This document shows positions 16,237 through 27,871 of a stretch of 64,000 nucleotides of DNA, piece after piece. The notes under the pieces are model-generated. The model had not been told where the DNA came from. It saw only the letters and a list, made by a program, of their open reading frames with translations, and made no database searches. The first letter of the stretch is position 1, and each line of letters begins with the position of its first letter. The stretch covers positions 1 to 64,000 of the forward strand of contig NZ_JAAFZT010000022.1 in the NCBI RefSeq assembly GCF_013336795.1, given 5' to 3'. This DNA is from Alteripontixanthobacter muriae (GTDB lineage: Bacteria; Pseudomonadota; Alphaproteobacteria; Sphingomonadales; Sphingomonadaceae). A program made the position numbers and the translations under genes.

Positions 16237-19118
16237 TATTTCGCTTTCCTGGATTCGGTCTGTGTCTGGGATGCCGCGCCCGGCGTGATCAGGGTCGACC
16301 CGACGCGCGCGCCTTCGCGTTCGGCGTGGCCGCCATCGGCAAGGCCGAGCGCGATCTTGACCAGCGCCTCTTGCTGAACCTCGTGACGCTTCGCAAAGCC
16401 CGTCGCCGGACTGGCCGCAACCTCACGTCCGGCATACAGCGGCCGCATTGTCTTCCCGGCGTCCACGGCGGCATCCTCGATCTGGCGATCGACAAAGAAC
16501 CAGGCACCGTTATTGCGCGGTTCTTCCTGGCACCAGACAATATCTTCCAGATTGCTCATTCGCGCGATGCGCTTGGCCAGCGGTTCGCCCGGGAAGGGGT
16601 AGAGCTGCTCGATCCGCACAATGGAGACATCATCCAACCCCTCGGCATCCCGCTTTTCGATCAGGTCGAAAGCGACCTTGCCCGAACAGAGCACCAGACG
16701 CCGCACCTTGTCGTCGGCGATGTCCTTTGTATCTGAAACGATCCTGCGGAAGTGGCTGTCGCCGGTGAAGTCCGCACGAGCCGAACGCGCCATCGGATGC
16801 CGCAGCAGCGATTTGGGCGTCATGATGACCAGCGGCTTGCGGAAGGGCCGCAACATCTGCCGCCGCAGGACGTGGAAGTAATTGGCCGGCAGCGTGATGT
16901 TGCAGACCTGGATGTTGTCATTGGCGCAAAGCTGCAGGAACCGTTCGAGCCGCGCACTGGAATGTTCCGGACCCTGTCCTTCGTAGCCATGAGGCAGCAG
17001 CATGACGAGGCCGTTCGCCCGCAGCCACTTGACCTCACCAGCAGCGATGAACTGATCGATGATGATCTGCGCGCCGTTCGCGAAATCGCCGAATTGCGCT
17101 TCCCACAAGACCAGGGTCTTCGGGTCCGCAAGCGCGAATCCATATTCGAAGCCGAGCACGCCATATTCGGACAGCGGGCTGTCATAGACCTCGAACTTGC
17201 CGTGGGGCAGGGTAGCGAGGGGGAGATATTTGCGTTCATCCGTCTGGTCGATCCACATGGAATGGCGCTGACTGAAGGTGCCGCGGCCTGAATCCTGACC
17301 AGACAGGCGCACACCATGACCTTCGGTAACGAGGCTGCCGAAGGCCAGCGCTTCACCTGTTGCCCAGTCGAAGCCTTCGCCGCTCTCGAACATCTTCGCC
17401 TTGGCAGCGAGCACGCGGCCCAGGGTCTTGTGGATGTTCAGGTCTTCGGGAACAGTCGTCAGCGTGCGGCCGAGGCTGTCGAACAGCTTGCCTTCGATCG
17501 CGGTATCTACATTGCGACGCGAAGTTTCGGCATCGGCAGGCTTGTGCAGGCCGCTCCACCGGCCGGTGAACCAGTCGGCCTCATTGGGCTTGTAGCTGGT
17601 TGCGGCGTCGAATTCCTCGGTCAGATGGTCGCTGAATTCCGTCTCCAGCGCATCGAGGTCGTCCTTGGCGATCACGCCTTCATCGACCAGGCGCTTGGAA
17701 TAGAGCACGCTCACCTTGTCATGCGCGCGGATGCGGTCATACATCAGCGGCTGGGTGAAGCTGGGTTCATCGCCTTCATTGTGGCCGAAGCGGCGATAGC
17801 ACCACATGTCGATCACGATGTCGCGGCCGAATTGCTGGCGATACTCGATGGCCAGCTTGCAGGCGAAGGTCACGGCTTCCGGATTGTCGCCATTCACATG
17901 CAGGATCGGCGCCTGAACACCCTTGGCCACATCGCTGGGGTAGGGGCTGGAGCGCGCAAATTGCGGGCTGGTGGTGAAGCCGATCTGATTGTTGATCACA
18001 AAGTGAATGCAGCCGCCGGTATTGTACCCGCGCACACCCGAAAAGCCGAGGCATTCCCACACGATGCCCTGTCCCGCGAAGGCCGCATCGCCGTGGATCA
18101 GCACTGGCAGGACCTGCTCATGCTTCTTCAGATCGTCGCGGATCGCCTGTTGCGCGCGCGCCTTGCCGAGAACCACGGGGTCCACCGCTTCCAGATGGCT
18201 GGGGTTCGGAACCAGACTCATATGCACCTTGATGCCGTCGAACTCGCGGTCGGTGCTGGTGCCGAGATGGTACTTCACATCGCCCGAGCCGCCGACATCG
18301 TCGGGATTGGCGCTGCCGCCCTGGAATTCGTGGAAGATGACCTTGTAAGGCTTGCCCATGACATTCGAGAGAATGTTGAGCCGCCCGCGGTGCGCCATGC
18401 CGTAGATGATCTCGCGCACGCCAAGAAGCGCACCATATTTGATCACCGCTTCCAGCGCCGGTATCATGCTTTCGCCGCCGTCCAGGCCGAAACGCTTGGT
18501 GCCGACATATTTCTTGCCGAGGAATTTCTCGAACTGTTCGCCGCGCACGACGGCTGACAGGATTGCGCGCTTTCCCTCGTCGGTGAACTGGATGACCTTG
18601 TCAGGCCCCTCGATCCGCTCCTGAAGGAAACGCCGTTCCTCCACATCGGAGATGTGCATGTATTCGAGGCCGACTTGCCCGCAGTAATTTGCACGCAGGA
18701 CGTCCACTAGATCGCGCGGGGTGGCCCATTCCATGTTCAGCGTGCCGCCGAGATAGACCTCGCGGTCCAGCGCCTCGCCGGTGAAGCCATGCCAGTCGAG
18801 CTTGAGATCTTCGGGCAATTCGCGCTGCGACAGGTTCAGCGGGTCGAGATCGGCAGCCAGGTGCCCGCGCACGCGGTAGGTGCGGATCAGCAGCATGGCA
18901 CGGATGGAATCGCCCGCTGCGCGCTCCACAGCCGCATCGTCCATGACCTTCCCGGCCTTCGCCGCTGCAGCCTTGACGGCGATCTGCATCGCCGTGGGGT
19001 CGAGTGCGGCGATCAGATCATCGGCGCTGTCCAGCAAAGGCCAGTTTGGCCGGTCCCAGGATGGACCGGGCTGCGGTCCTTCCTGATCGGGCAGAAAATC
19101 GTGGCTTTCATTACCCAT
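16236..19118 (-). CDS. sucA: 2-oxoglutarate dehydrogenase E1 component
   Basis: E1 decarboxylates 2-oxoglutarate with thiamine diphosphate and passes the succinyl group to E2. The 960-residue protein has the N-terminal E2-binding segment, ERFLGKKYVGTKRFGLDGGES (partly, near residue 195), MAHRGRLNILSNVMGKP, the TPP/Mg motif region HGDAAFAGQGIVWE...NNQIGFTT and the C-terminal transketolase part with LVMLLPHGYEGQGPEHSSAR. ATG 19118 is chosen because GAAAGGTGA precedes it at good distance; an in-frame GTG three codons upstream lacks such a site. sucD lies 95 bases upstream. Confidence 0.97.
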   Translation of the reverse strand: MGNESHDFLPDQEGPQPGPSWDRPNWPLLDSADDLIAALDPTAMQIAVKAAAAKAGKVMDDAAVERAAGDSIRAMLLIRTYRVRGHLAADLDPLNLSQRELPEDLKLDWHGFTGEALDREVYLGGTLNMEWATPRDLVDVLRANYCGQVGLEYMHISDVEERRFLQERIEGPDKVIQFTDEGKRAILSAVVRGEQFEKFLGKKYVGTKRFGLDGGESMIPALEAVIKYGALLGVREIIYGMAHRGRLNILSNVMGKPYKVIFHEFQGGSANPDDVGGSGDVKYHLGTSTDREFDGIKVHMSLVPNPSHLEAVDPVVLGKARAQQAIRDDLKKHEQVLPVLIHGDAAFAGQGIVWECLGFSGVRGYNTGGCIHFVINNQIGFTTSPQFARSSPYPSDVAKGVQAPILHVNGDNPEAVTFACKLAIEYRQQFGRDIVIDMWCYRRFGHNEGDEPSFTQPLMYDRIRAHDKVSVLYSKRLVDEGVIAKDDLDALETEFSDHLTEEFDAATSYKPNEADWFTGRWSGLHKPADAETSRRNVDTAIEGKLFDSLGRTLTTVPEDLNIHKTLGRVLAAKAKMFESGEGFDWATGEALAFGSLVTEGHGVRLSGQDSGRGTFSQRHSMWIDQTDERKYLPLATLPHGKFEVYDSPLSEYGVLGFEYGFALADPKTLVLWEAQFGDFANGAQIIIDQFIAAGEVKWLRANGLVMLLPHGYEGQGPEHSSARLERFLQLCANDNIQVCNITLPANYFHVLRRQMLRPFRKPLVIMTPKSLLRHPMARSARADFTGDSHFRRIVSDTKDIADDKVRRLVLCSGKVAFDLIEKRDAEGLDDVSIVRIEQLYPFPGEPLAKRIARMSNLEDIVWCQEEPRNNGAWFFVDRQIEDAAVDAGKTMRPLYAGREVAASPATGFAKRHEVQQEALVKIALGLADGGHAEREGARVGSTLITPGAASQTQTESRKAK

Positions 19119-19213
19119 GCGGGTCACCTTTCGCGCGGACGGTCACATCGCCGCAATCATAAACATCGTCTGGCAGGGCAGGGCGGACCAGCGCTGGCCC
19201 GCCCGGCTTGAAC

Positions 19214-20104
19214 TCAGGCGTTTTCCTTCAGCATTGCATCAAGCGTGGTGCCGAGTTCGCTGGGGCTGGGCGAAACGCGGATGCCCGCATCTTCCATCGC
19301 CGCGATCTTGTCGTCAGCGCCGCCCTGTCCCCCCGAGACGATCGCCCCGGCATGGCCCATGCGGCGACCCGGAGGCGCGGTGCGTCCGGCGATGAAGCCG
19401 ACCATCGGCTTGCGGCGGCCCTTCGCAGCCTGTTCCTTGATGAAGGCTGCCGCTTCTTCTTCTGCGCTGCCGCCGATCTCGCCGATCATGATGATCGACT
19501 TGGTTTCGTCGTCGCTCAGGAACAAGTCTAGCACGTCGATGAAGTTCGTGCCGTTGACCGGATCGCCGCCTATGCCGACAGCCGTGGTCTGACCCAGGCC
19601 GACCTGAGTGGTCTGGTGCACCGCTTCGTAGGTCAGCGTGCCCGAACGCGAGACGACGCCGACGCTGCCCTTCTTAAAGATGGAGCCGGGCATGATGCCG
19701 ATCTTGCATTCGCCGGGCGTCAGCACACCGGGGCAGTTGGGACCGATCAGGCGCGACTTGCTGCCTTCGAGCGCTGCCTTCACCCGCACCATGTCGAGCA
19801 CCGGAATGCCTTCGGTGATGGCGATGATCAGTTCGATCTCGGCATCGATGGCTTCGCAGATCGCGTCAGCGGCGAATGGTGGCGGCACATAGATGCACGA
19901 TGCGGTTGCACCGGTTTCGGCCTTCGCTTCCCGCACGGTGTTGAAGTTCGGCAGGCCGATATGCGTGGTTCCGCCCTTGCCGGGGGTCACGCCCGCGACC
20001 ATCTTGGTGCCGTAATCCAGCGCCTGCTGCGTGTGGAACGTGCCGGTATCACCGGTCATCCCTTGCGTGATAACCTTGGTGTGCTTGTCTACGAGAATGC
20101 TCAT
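19214..20104 (-). CDS. sucD: Succinyl-CoA synthetase alpha subunit
   Basis: The alpha subunit carries the phospho-histidine of succinyl-CoA ligase, which makes ATP or GTP from succinyl-CoA. The 296-residue protein has the CoA Rossmann region ([21 protein letters not shown]), [20 protein letters not shown] and the active-site His in [25 protein letters not shown] element precedes the ATG. The partner beta subunit gene sucC, which normally lies directly upstream, is absent; a small secreted-protein gene and mdh are there instead. The enzyme needs SucC from another locus. Confidence 0.97.
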   Translation of the reverse strand: MSILVDKHTKVITQGMTGDTGTFHTQQALDYGTKMVAGVTPGKGGTTHIGLPNFNTVREAKAETGATASCIYVPPPFAADAICEAIDAEIELIIAITEGIPVLDMVRVKAALEGSKSRLIGPNCPGVLTPGECKIGIMPGSIFKKGSVGVVSRSGTLTYEAVHQTTQVGLGQTTAVGIGGDPVNGTNFIDVLDLFLSDDETKSIIMIGEIGGSAEEEAAAFIKEQAAKGRRKPMVGFIAGRTAPPGRRMGHAGAIVSGGQGGADDKIAAMEDAGIRVSPSPSELGTTLDAMLKENA

Positions 20105-20107
20105 CTT

Positions 20108-21914
<1,807 letters not shown>

Positions 21915-22247
21915 CTACCGCTGTTTGTGCATGACTGCCAATGCTTGCAGCTGCGCAGCGGCGCGTCGGTCGAGTTTGCTGCAGATGCCGAGCCAGTGGC
22001 GATAATCCGCCATATGACCAACTTTCAACGCCTCCAACCCATTCTGCATGGCAACATCGGCCGCATTCATTCCGTGAAGTGCGAAGTGGCGCAGGGATTG
22101 CTGCAACTGAAGATCGTCGGCCATTCGTGCCCGGTCGGATGCCGAGCCATTGTCGTTCGCATGCCGTGCAGGCGCGCGCCGCGAAAGCGCCCGTGCGACC
22201 GGGGAGCAGGCAGCGGCGGAGCGCGCGGCGGCGAAGTGGACCGTCAT
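21915..22247 (-). CDS. Conserved small hypothetical protein
   Basis: This ~110-residue cytoplasmic protein starts MTVHFAAARSAAAC. After a short basic region it has a helical domain with LRHFALHGMNAADVAMQNGLEALKVG and YRHWLGICSKLDRRAAAQLQAL, a pattern I associate with small hypothetical proteins widespread in Sphingomonadales. No catalytic motif is visible and the function is unknown. An in-frame ATG 21 codons upstream (22310) gives an unlikely N-terminus. It lies 120 bases after the cell wall hydrolase gene, in the same direction. Confidence 0.65.
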   Translation of the reverse strand: MTVHFAAARSAAACSPVARALSRRAPARHANDNGSASDRARMADDLQLQQSLRHFALHGMNAADVAMQNGLEALKVGHMADYRHWLGICSKLDRRAAAQLQALAVMHKQR

Positions 22248-22367
22248 GGCGGTGTGGACCTTATGAAACCGGCGATCATGTGTCGCCCTTCGGCAAGGCA
22301 CTAACCTCAAGGCGCTAAGGCTTTGTTCCGACGCAGGGTTTCCGGCTTCTTAACGATGTGACGAGCT

Positions 22368-23588
22368 TCAGTTTGGCTGAGCTATCCAGCGCCCGCTGTT
22401 GCGGAATTCGGGCCTTACGCTGCCGGATTCCGGCAAAGGCGATCCTTGCGCAGGCGGCACGGTCTCCATTGCCTCGACTTCCGCTCGGGAGGTCGGCTGC
22501 AGCCGCCGCAGGGCCGCTGCGGGTGTCGGTGCGTGCGGCGAAACGTCTCGGGGTGTCGCGGCAGCGCCGGCCCCATCGAGGGTAGCGGCTTGCTGCGCTT
22601 TTCGCCGTGCCTCGGCGAAAACGCGCTCGTATTCACGCGCAAGCAGAATGGGATCGGTCGCGCTGGCCGGCTCGGGCGCGGTGTCGCGGGGGTGAGGAGC
22701 GGCCACCGGCTCGCCGCCGCGGTAGCGTACGGAGAAAGCGCTTTTCATTCCGGCCGCACCGCGCCAGCGATAGAACTTGTGCGCCCCTATCGAGCCGATC
22801 GTGTGCAGGCTCGGCGCCCAATAGGGCGATATCCAGATCGTGTGATAATGGGTGGCAAGGCCGACGGGAGCATAGACTGCGCCGCTCAGCGCCTGATGCG
22901 CCACTTGCCGGGCACGGGCGAAGGCGGAAGGCGAGGGACGCCGCGCCAGTGCTCCGTCGCAGGTAAAGCTGAACTGGCATCCGGTCTGCCGTTCCGAACC
23001 TTGGAAAACGACGCCGCAAACGCTTGCAGGATAGCTGGGATGCGCCACACGGTTGAGTACCACCTGTGCCACCGCGCGCTGACCGTCGGCACTTTCGCTC
23101 GCCGCCTCGTAGTAAACCGCCATGGACAGGCATTGCAGCGCCCGTGCCTTGTCGATCCCGCTGCCTGCTGCCCGGAAGCCCCGTGCCGTCTCGGAGATCC
23201 GGCTGGCGGCAAGCTCAGCAGGCGCAACCGCATGGTTGCTTGCAGGAAGCGTGTTGATGCCGGATTTATCGCCCGATCCGGCATCACCAGCAGCGTTTCG
23301 CGTTTCCGCAAGATAGTAGAGGTCTGTCTCAGGGAAGCCTGCTCCTGTCCTTCCGGAGAACTGAGAGCCAGCCGAGTCGGCAGAAGCGCTATCGTCCTTC
23401 CACATGGGCCATGCGCCTGCCACTTCCCAGCTCCCCGGCGCCATCAGGGCCGGAAGCGCAATCGCCGCCGACAGGGCTATCAAACGCCGCCGGCGATGTG
23501 CTGCTGCACGCTGGACCCCGGCCCGAGCCATGGCCCCGCGACGAAAACGCGCGCGGAAATCCGCAGGCCGTTCATCGTCGCGTAGCAA
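22368..23588 (-). CDS. Cell wall hydrolase, SleB family
   Basis: The 406-residue protein has a basic cytosolic N-terminus, one membrane segment (LIALSAAIALPALMA, ~36-50) and, after a linker, a SleB-type Hydrolase_2 domain (about residues 150-275). The catalytic Glu is Glu161 in MAVYYEAASE. QVVLNRVAHPSYPASVCGVVFQ, two cysteines in CQFSFTC and ATHYHTIWISPYWAP complete the fold. These enzymes cut peptidoglycan and, outside spore formers, act in wall remodelling. The Pro/Ala-rich C-terminal ~110 residues are low complexity. It is membrane-anchored facing the periplasm. Confidence 0.9.
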   Translation of the reverse strand: MLRDDERPADFRARFRRGAMARAGVQRAAAHRRRRLIALSAAIALPALMAPGSWEVAGAWPMWKDDSASADSAGSQFSGRTGAGFPETDLYYLAETRNAAGDAGSGDKSGINTLPASNHAVAPAELAASRISETARGFRAAGSGIDKARALQCLSMAVYYEAASESADGQRAVAQVVLNRVAHPSYPASVCGVVFQGSERQTGCQFSFTCDGALARRPSPSAFARARQVAHQALSGAVYAPVGLATHYHTIWISPYWAPSLHTIGSIGAHKFYRWRGAAGMKSAFSVRYRGGEPVAAPHPRDTAPEPASATDPILLAREYERVFAEARRKAQQAATLDGAGAAATPRDVSPHAPTPAAALRRLQPTSRAEVEAMETVPPAQGSPLPESGSVRPEFRNSGRWIAQPN

Positions 23589-23807
23589 TGTTTCGCTGAG
23601 AGGGTTGGCGTATGGGGGCAGCTAAAGTCTCCTGCAAATGTCGCGCCTCGGCGCGTATCTCTCCGGAGCGCTGCAGGCGACTCCTGAGGACGGCGCTGCC
23701 CCATAGCAGGACAGGTAAAGCGATGAAGTTAACGCGGCCTACAGCGGCACAAGTCAGCAGCACGCTTGCCGACTATGCGGGAGCAGGTTAGGGGCGCATC
23801 ACGTCAT

Positions 23808-23992
23808 GGGTTGCCCGTATCGGTTTCGGTGCGGGCCTAAGAGGGAAGCCGGTGCAACACCGGCGCTGCCCCCGCAACTGTGACCGGGGAGCCTGCGTTC
23901 CATCGAGCCACTGGCCGCTGCCTGCTGCATGCAGGTTCTGGCCGGGAAGGCGGAACGCGAGGTGTCGATCCGGGAGCCAGGAGACCTGCCCC
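23808..23992 (+). promoter_or_regulatory. Cobalamin riboswitch
   Basis: All landmarks of the AdoCbl riboswitch aptamer are present in order: AAGAGGGAA-GCCGGTGCAA near 23839-23857, the B12 box core GCTGCCCCCGCAACTGT (23865-23881), GCCACTGG around 23907, GCCGGGAAGG at 23941-23950 and the closing GGGAGCCAGGAGACCTGCC (23972-23990). It lies about 110 bases before the ATG of the TonB receptor. Riboswitches of this class lower expression when adenosylcobalamin is plentiful, so the B12 uptake operon is expected to be repressed by its own product. Confidence 0.95.
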
Positions 23993-24102
23993 TGTCGGTC
24001 GTACCAGCCGCCGGGCGGGGTGTATCGGAGGCAGATGTGAGGCAGGCGCTGCGCCTGGCTCCCGTCATGGGCGACATGTGTTCGTCCATTACGGGAAGTA
24101 TC

Positions 24103-26010
24103 ATGCGCAAATTTCTCATTTCATTTGTTTCTCTATCCGCTCTCGCCATTGCCGCGCCTGCCTTGGCGCAGGATACGCCGTCAGGTGCCGAACTCGAAGA
24201 GGCAGCCGAGGACGAGCTGATCGTCGTCGCCACCGGCTTACCCGATGCCGCCGACCGTACCGGGCAGGCGATCACCGTTCTGACCCGAGAGGTGCTGGAT
24301 TCTGTCCAGGGCCCTGACCTGTCGCGTGCCCTGCGGCGGCTGCCGGGTGTCACGCTGACCCGCAACGGTGGGCTGGGTGGCTTCACCGGCGTCAGAGTGC
24401 GCGGGGCCGGGGCGGAACAGGTGCTGGTGCTGGTCGACGGCGTACGGGTGAATGACGTCTCCAGCCCCGGCGGCGGCTATGATTTCGGCGGATTGATGGG
24501 CGGAGCGGTCGAAAGCGTCGAATTGCTGCGCGGATCAAGCTCCGTGATCTGGGGTTCCGATGCGCTTGGCGGGGTGATGAACCTGACCACGAGGCGCGCT
24601 GCGGGCCTCGAAGCCGATGCGGAATATGGCGGCGACGAGCGGTACAGCGGCAATCTGGCCTATGGCATCGACCACGGCGCGCTCTCGGCAACATTTGGCG
24701 GAGGCTATGTCAATGAAGCAGGCTCTTCTTCCGCCGCTGCGGGAACGGAGGCAGATGGCTTCCGCCAGTACAACGCCACGGGACGCTTGGACGTAAGACT
24801 CGGCGGCGGCGTTTCGCTAAACGCTAATGGCCGTTATGCCCATTCGGAACTTGAGATCGATGGCTTCCCTGCGCCAGCCTTCACCTTTGCCGATACGCTC
24901 GAGCGGCAGGACCAGCGCGAGATTTCGGGCCGCATCGGCGCGGATTATCTTGGCAAAGCGCTGACGCTGCGCAGCGGAATTGCTCTTTCCGACATCAGCC
25001 GCGACCTTGTCGACGAAGCGGTCGGACCGGAACCGTATTACCGGACCGATGGACGGTCCATTCGCGCGGAAACCTTCGGCCGCCTCAGTTTGCCCGGACC
25101 ATTCGCGCTCGATTTCGGCGGCGATTACGAGTGGACCGACTTTCGTGCCGATGACGGTTTCGCTGCCACCGAAGGCTCTGCCGAGTTGCGCAGCCTGCAT
25201 GCGCTGGTCGGCCATTACGGAGCGCGCCTGACCATCGCCGGCGGCGCGCGCTACGACGATCATTCGCGCTTCGGCGGAGAATGGAGCCTTGGCGCCAATG
25301 CGGCCTACTCCATCGCACCTGATCTTCGCGTTCGTGCATCCTATGGCGAGGGATTCAAGGTGCCCACGCTGTTCCAGTTGCTGTCCGACTTAGGCAATCG
25401 CGCCTTGCAGCCCGAACGCAGCACATCCTACGATGCTGGGCTGGAATACGGAGCGCATGATGAGGCGTTCTTCGCCGCGATCACAGCCTTCCGCCGCGAC
25501 AGCAAGGATCTGATCGACTTCGTTTCCTGTTTCGGTTCCGCCGCGCCGATCTGCGTCGACCGTCCCTTCGGCACATACGACAATATCGGTGAAGCACGGG
25601 CGCAGGGCGTGGAGGTGGAAGGCAGCATCGCACCGGACGCAAATACCCGCTTCGGCCTCGTCTACGCCTATATCGACATGGAAAACCGCACCCCGGACAG
25701 CAGCGCATTCGGTAACGAACTGGCCCGGAGACCCATGCACGCGCTGACCGTCAGTGCCGATTGGCAGACGCCGCTCGGGCTGGTGCTGGGCGGGGACATC
25801 CGGCTGGTCGGTGACAGCTTCGACGATGCGGGCAATCTCGTCCCGCTGGACGGCTATGCACTGGCCGACATTCGCGCCAGCCTGCCCTTCGGCGACAGTT
25901 TCGAACTGTTCGGCAGGGTAGAGAATGTCACCGATGCGGATTATGTCGAGGTAGCAGGCTACGCGACGCAGGGGCGGGCCGCCTATGTCGGTGCGCGGTT
26001 GCGGTTATGA
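24103..26010 (+). CDS. btuB: TonB-dependent vitamin B12 receptor
   Basis: This 635-residue outer membrane receptor imports cobalamin using the TonB-ExbBD proton motive force. It has a signal peptide (MRKFLISFVSLSALAIAAPALAQ cleaved after residue ~23), a TonB box within DELIVVATG, a plug domain (QAITVLTREVLDSVQGPDLS... RVRGAGAEQVLVLVDGVRVND), and a 22-strand barrel ending in YVGARLRL with a terminal hydrophobic residue. The start ATG 24103 is chosen because it begins a proper signal peptide; upstream in-frame codons fall in the riboswitch. The riboswitch and the following btuF-C-D genes fix the substrate as a corrinoid. Confidence 0.94.
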   Translation: MRKFLISFVSLSALAIAAPALAQDTPSGAELEEAAEDELIVVATGLPDAADRTGQAITVLTREVLDSVQGPDLSRALRRLPGVTLTRNGGLGGFTGVRVRGAGAEQVLVLVDGVRVNDVSSPGGGYDFGGLMGGAVESVELLRGSSSVIWGSDALGGVMNLTTRRAAGLEADAEYGGDERYSGNLAYGIDHGALSATFGGGYVNEAGSSSAAAGTEADGFRQYNATGRLDVRLGGGVSLNANGRYAHSELEIDGFPAPAFTFADTLERQDQREISGRIGADYLGKALTLRSGIALSDISRDLVDEAVGPEPYYRTDGRSIRAETFGRLSLPGPFALDFGGDYEWTDFRADDGFAATEGSAELRSLHALVGHYGARLTIAGGARYDDHSRFGGEWSLGANAAYSIAPDLRVRASYGEGFKVPTLFQLLSDLGNRALQPERSTSYDAGLEYGAHDEAFFAAITAFRRDSKDLIDFVSCFGSAAPICVDRPFGTYDNIGEARAQGVEVEGSIAPDANTRFGLVYAYIDMENRTPDSSAFGNELARRPMHALTVSADWQTPLGLVLGGDIRLVGDSFDDAGNLVPLDGYALADIRASLPFGDSFELFGRVENVTDADYVEVAGYATQGRAAYVGARLRL

Positions 26011-26882
26011 GGCACGCCGCCGCCCTCATCCTCGCCGCGCTGACGGTGCAGATCGCTGCCTGTGCGCCGCCCGATGCGGCCGCTACGGCACCTGGCCTCT
26101 CACGCACCCCGGCGCAGGCGGCAGAAGCTGCACCGCCCCTGCCGACAATCGTCAGCCTCAATCCCTGCACGGACGCGATCCTCGCGGAAGTGGCGGATCC
26201 GGCGCAACTGCTTGCCATTTCGCATTACAGCCACGATCCCCGGGCGACGTCGATGGATCTGCCTGTGGCGATGCGTTTCCCCGCAACCGGCGGTACGGTC
26301 GAGGAGGTGCTGGCGCTGGACCCCGACATCGTTGTCGCCGGTGCCTTCCTGCCTCCCGCGGCTCGCGCCGCGTTCAACAATCTCGGTATCCGCGTCGAGA
26401 CTTTCGGCATCGCTAGCAGCGTGGCCGAGAGCTTGGCGCAGGTGCGCGATGTGGCGAATGTTGCAGGGCACGGAGAGGATGGAGAGAGGCTCGCCGCCCG
26501 CATCGAGAACGTTCTCACCGCCGCCGAACCGGCCAAGGATCAGCCGCCCGTACGAACGATCCTGTGGCAGCCGGGCGGCATCGTACCGGGCGACAATGCG
26601 CTGGTCAGCGAATTGATGCGGCGCACCGGCTTTACCAGCTACAGCGCGGAGCAAGGCATGGGGCAGGCCGATTACCTGCCGCTCGAGCGCCTGCTTGCCG
26701 ATCCGCCGGATCTGGTGCTTGTGGCGGGGCAGGAGCGAATGCAGCGGCATCCTTCGCTAGCGGAGATGGACAGCATGCACCACGCCCGTTTCGATCCTGC
26801 GCTACTGTACTGCGGCGGGCCAACCATCGTCCGGGCGGCTGGGCGGCTCGCAGCTATTCGTGCGGAGATGCCGGGCACATGA
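26007..26882 (+). CDS. btuF: Cobalamin ABC transporter substrate-binding lipoprotein
   Basis: BtuF captures B12 in the periplasm and delivers it to BtuCD. The 291-residue protein has a short signal peptide with a lipobox ending at Cys19 (VQIAAC), a proline-rich linker and the class III periplasmic-binding (helical backbone) domain: PTIVSLNPCTDAILAEVA, VEEVLALDPDIVVAG, and a second lobe ending in FDPALLYCGGPTIVRAA. It overlaps the btuB end by 4 bases. As a lipoprotein it would be tethered to the membrane rather than free. Confidence 0.92.
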   Translation: MRHAAALILAALTVQIAACAPPDAAATAPGLSRTPAQAAEAAPPLPTIVSLNPCTDAILAEVADPAQLLAISHYSHDPRATSMDLPVAMRFPATGGTVEEVLALDPDIVVAGAFLPPAARAAFNNLGIRVETFGIASSVAESLAQVRDVANVAGHGEDGERLAARIENVLTAAEPAKDQPPVRTILWQPGGIVPGDNALVSELMRRTGFTSYSAEQGMGQADYLPLERLLADPPDLVLVAGQERMQRHPSLAEMDSMHHARFDPALLYCGGPTIVRAAGRLAAIRAEMPGT

Positions 26883-27871
26883 CGCTGCCGGCCAAACCCG
26901 GTCTTTTGCACCGCCCCAATTTGCTGCTCGCCCTGCTGATTTGCGCGGCCCTTCCGCTGTCGCTGCTCGCTGGCCGGGTCTGGATCGATCCTGCCAGCAC
27001 GCCGAACGCGTCGGTGATCCTCGCTGAACTGCGCCTGCCGCGCGGCCTGCTGGCGCTTGTGATCGGTGCCGGGCTGGGTGCTGCCGGGGCCGCCATGCAA
27101 GGCTACCTTCGCAACCCGCTGGCGGACCCGGGCCTGTTCGGCATCGCGCCGGGCGCAGCTTTGGGTGCCGTCATCTGCCTGTGGTTTGGCGCGGCCCTCC
27201 CTTTCGCCTCGACCGGCTTGCTGGTGCCGATCTTCGCCCTTGTCGGAGCGGGCGGGGCGATGGCACTGCTCTCGCTCATCGCCGGGCGCACGGGAGGCAT
27301 CGCCCTGTTCACGCTGGCGGGCATGATGATCGCCAGCCTTGCGGGAGCGCTGACAAGCCTTGCCATCAGCCTTGCGCCCAACGCCTTCGCCATGTCGGAG
27401 ATCGTCAGTTGGCTGATGGGCGCGCTGACCGATCGCAGCTGGGGTGATTTCTGGATCGCCCTGCCGCTGACGGTGGTGGGGATCGCGTGTCTGATCCTCG
27501 CCGGAAAGGGGCTGGACGCGCTCATCCTCGGGGAAGCGGCTGCCAGGTCGATGGGCATGAATCCGGCGCGATTGCAGGCGCTGCTGATCGTTGGTGTCGG
27601 CCTGACCGTCGGCAGCGGAGTGGCGGTGGCGGGCATCGTCGGCTTCGTCGGGCTGATCGTGCCGCATCTGGTTCGCCCGCTGACCGATCAGAAGCCGTCC
27701 AGCCTGATCGTGCCGAGCGCGCTTGCCGGTGCGCTGCTGGTGCTGGTGGCGGATAGCATCTGCCGCATCCTGCCGCTTGTGACGGAGTTGCGGCTCGGCA
27801 TCGCGCTCAGCCTGATCGGCGCGCCTTTCTTCCTGTGGCTGCTGCTGCAGATGCGCAGGCGGCTGACATGA
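26879..27871 (+). CDS. btuC: Cobalamin ABC transporter permease
   Basis: This FecCD-type permease of 330 residues forms the membrane channel of the B12 importer. About nine to ten hydrophobic helices are visible. Family sequences include LRLPRGLLALVIGAGLGAAGA, GYLRNPLADPGLFGIAPGAALGA, the ATPase-coupling loop LGEAAARSMGMNP, and GFVGLIVPHLVRPL. Its ATG overlaps the btuF stop (ATGA), showing translational coupling. The ATPase follows with the same overlap. Confidence 0.94.
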   Translation: MTLPAKPGLLHRPNLLLALLICAALPLSLLAGRVWIDPASTPNASVILAELRLPRGLLALVIGAGLGAAGAAMQGYLRNPLADPGLFGIAPGAALGAVICLWFGAALPFASTGLLVPIFALVGAGGAMALLSLIAGRTGGIALFTLAGMMIASLAGALTSLAISLAPNAFAMSEIVSWLMGALTDRSWGDFWIALPLTVVGIACLILAGKGLDALILGEAAARSMGMNPARLQALLIVGVGLTVGSGVAVAGIVGFVGLIVPHLVRPLTDQKPSSLIVPSALAGALLVLVADSICRILPLVTELRLGIALSLIGAPFFLWLLLQMRRRLT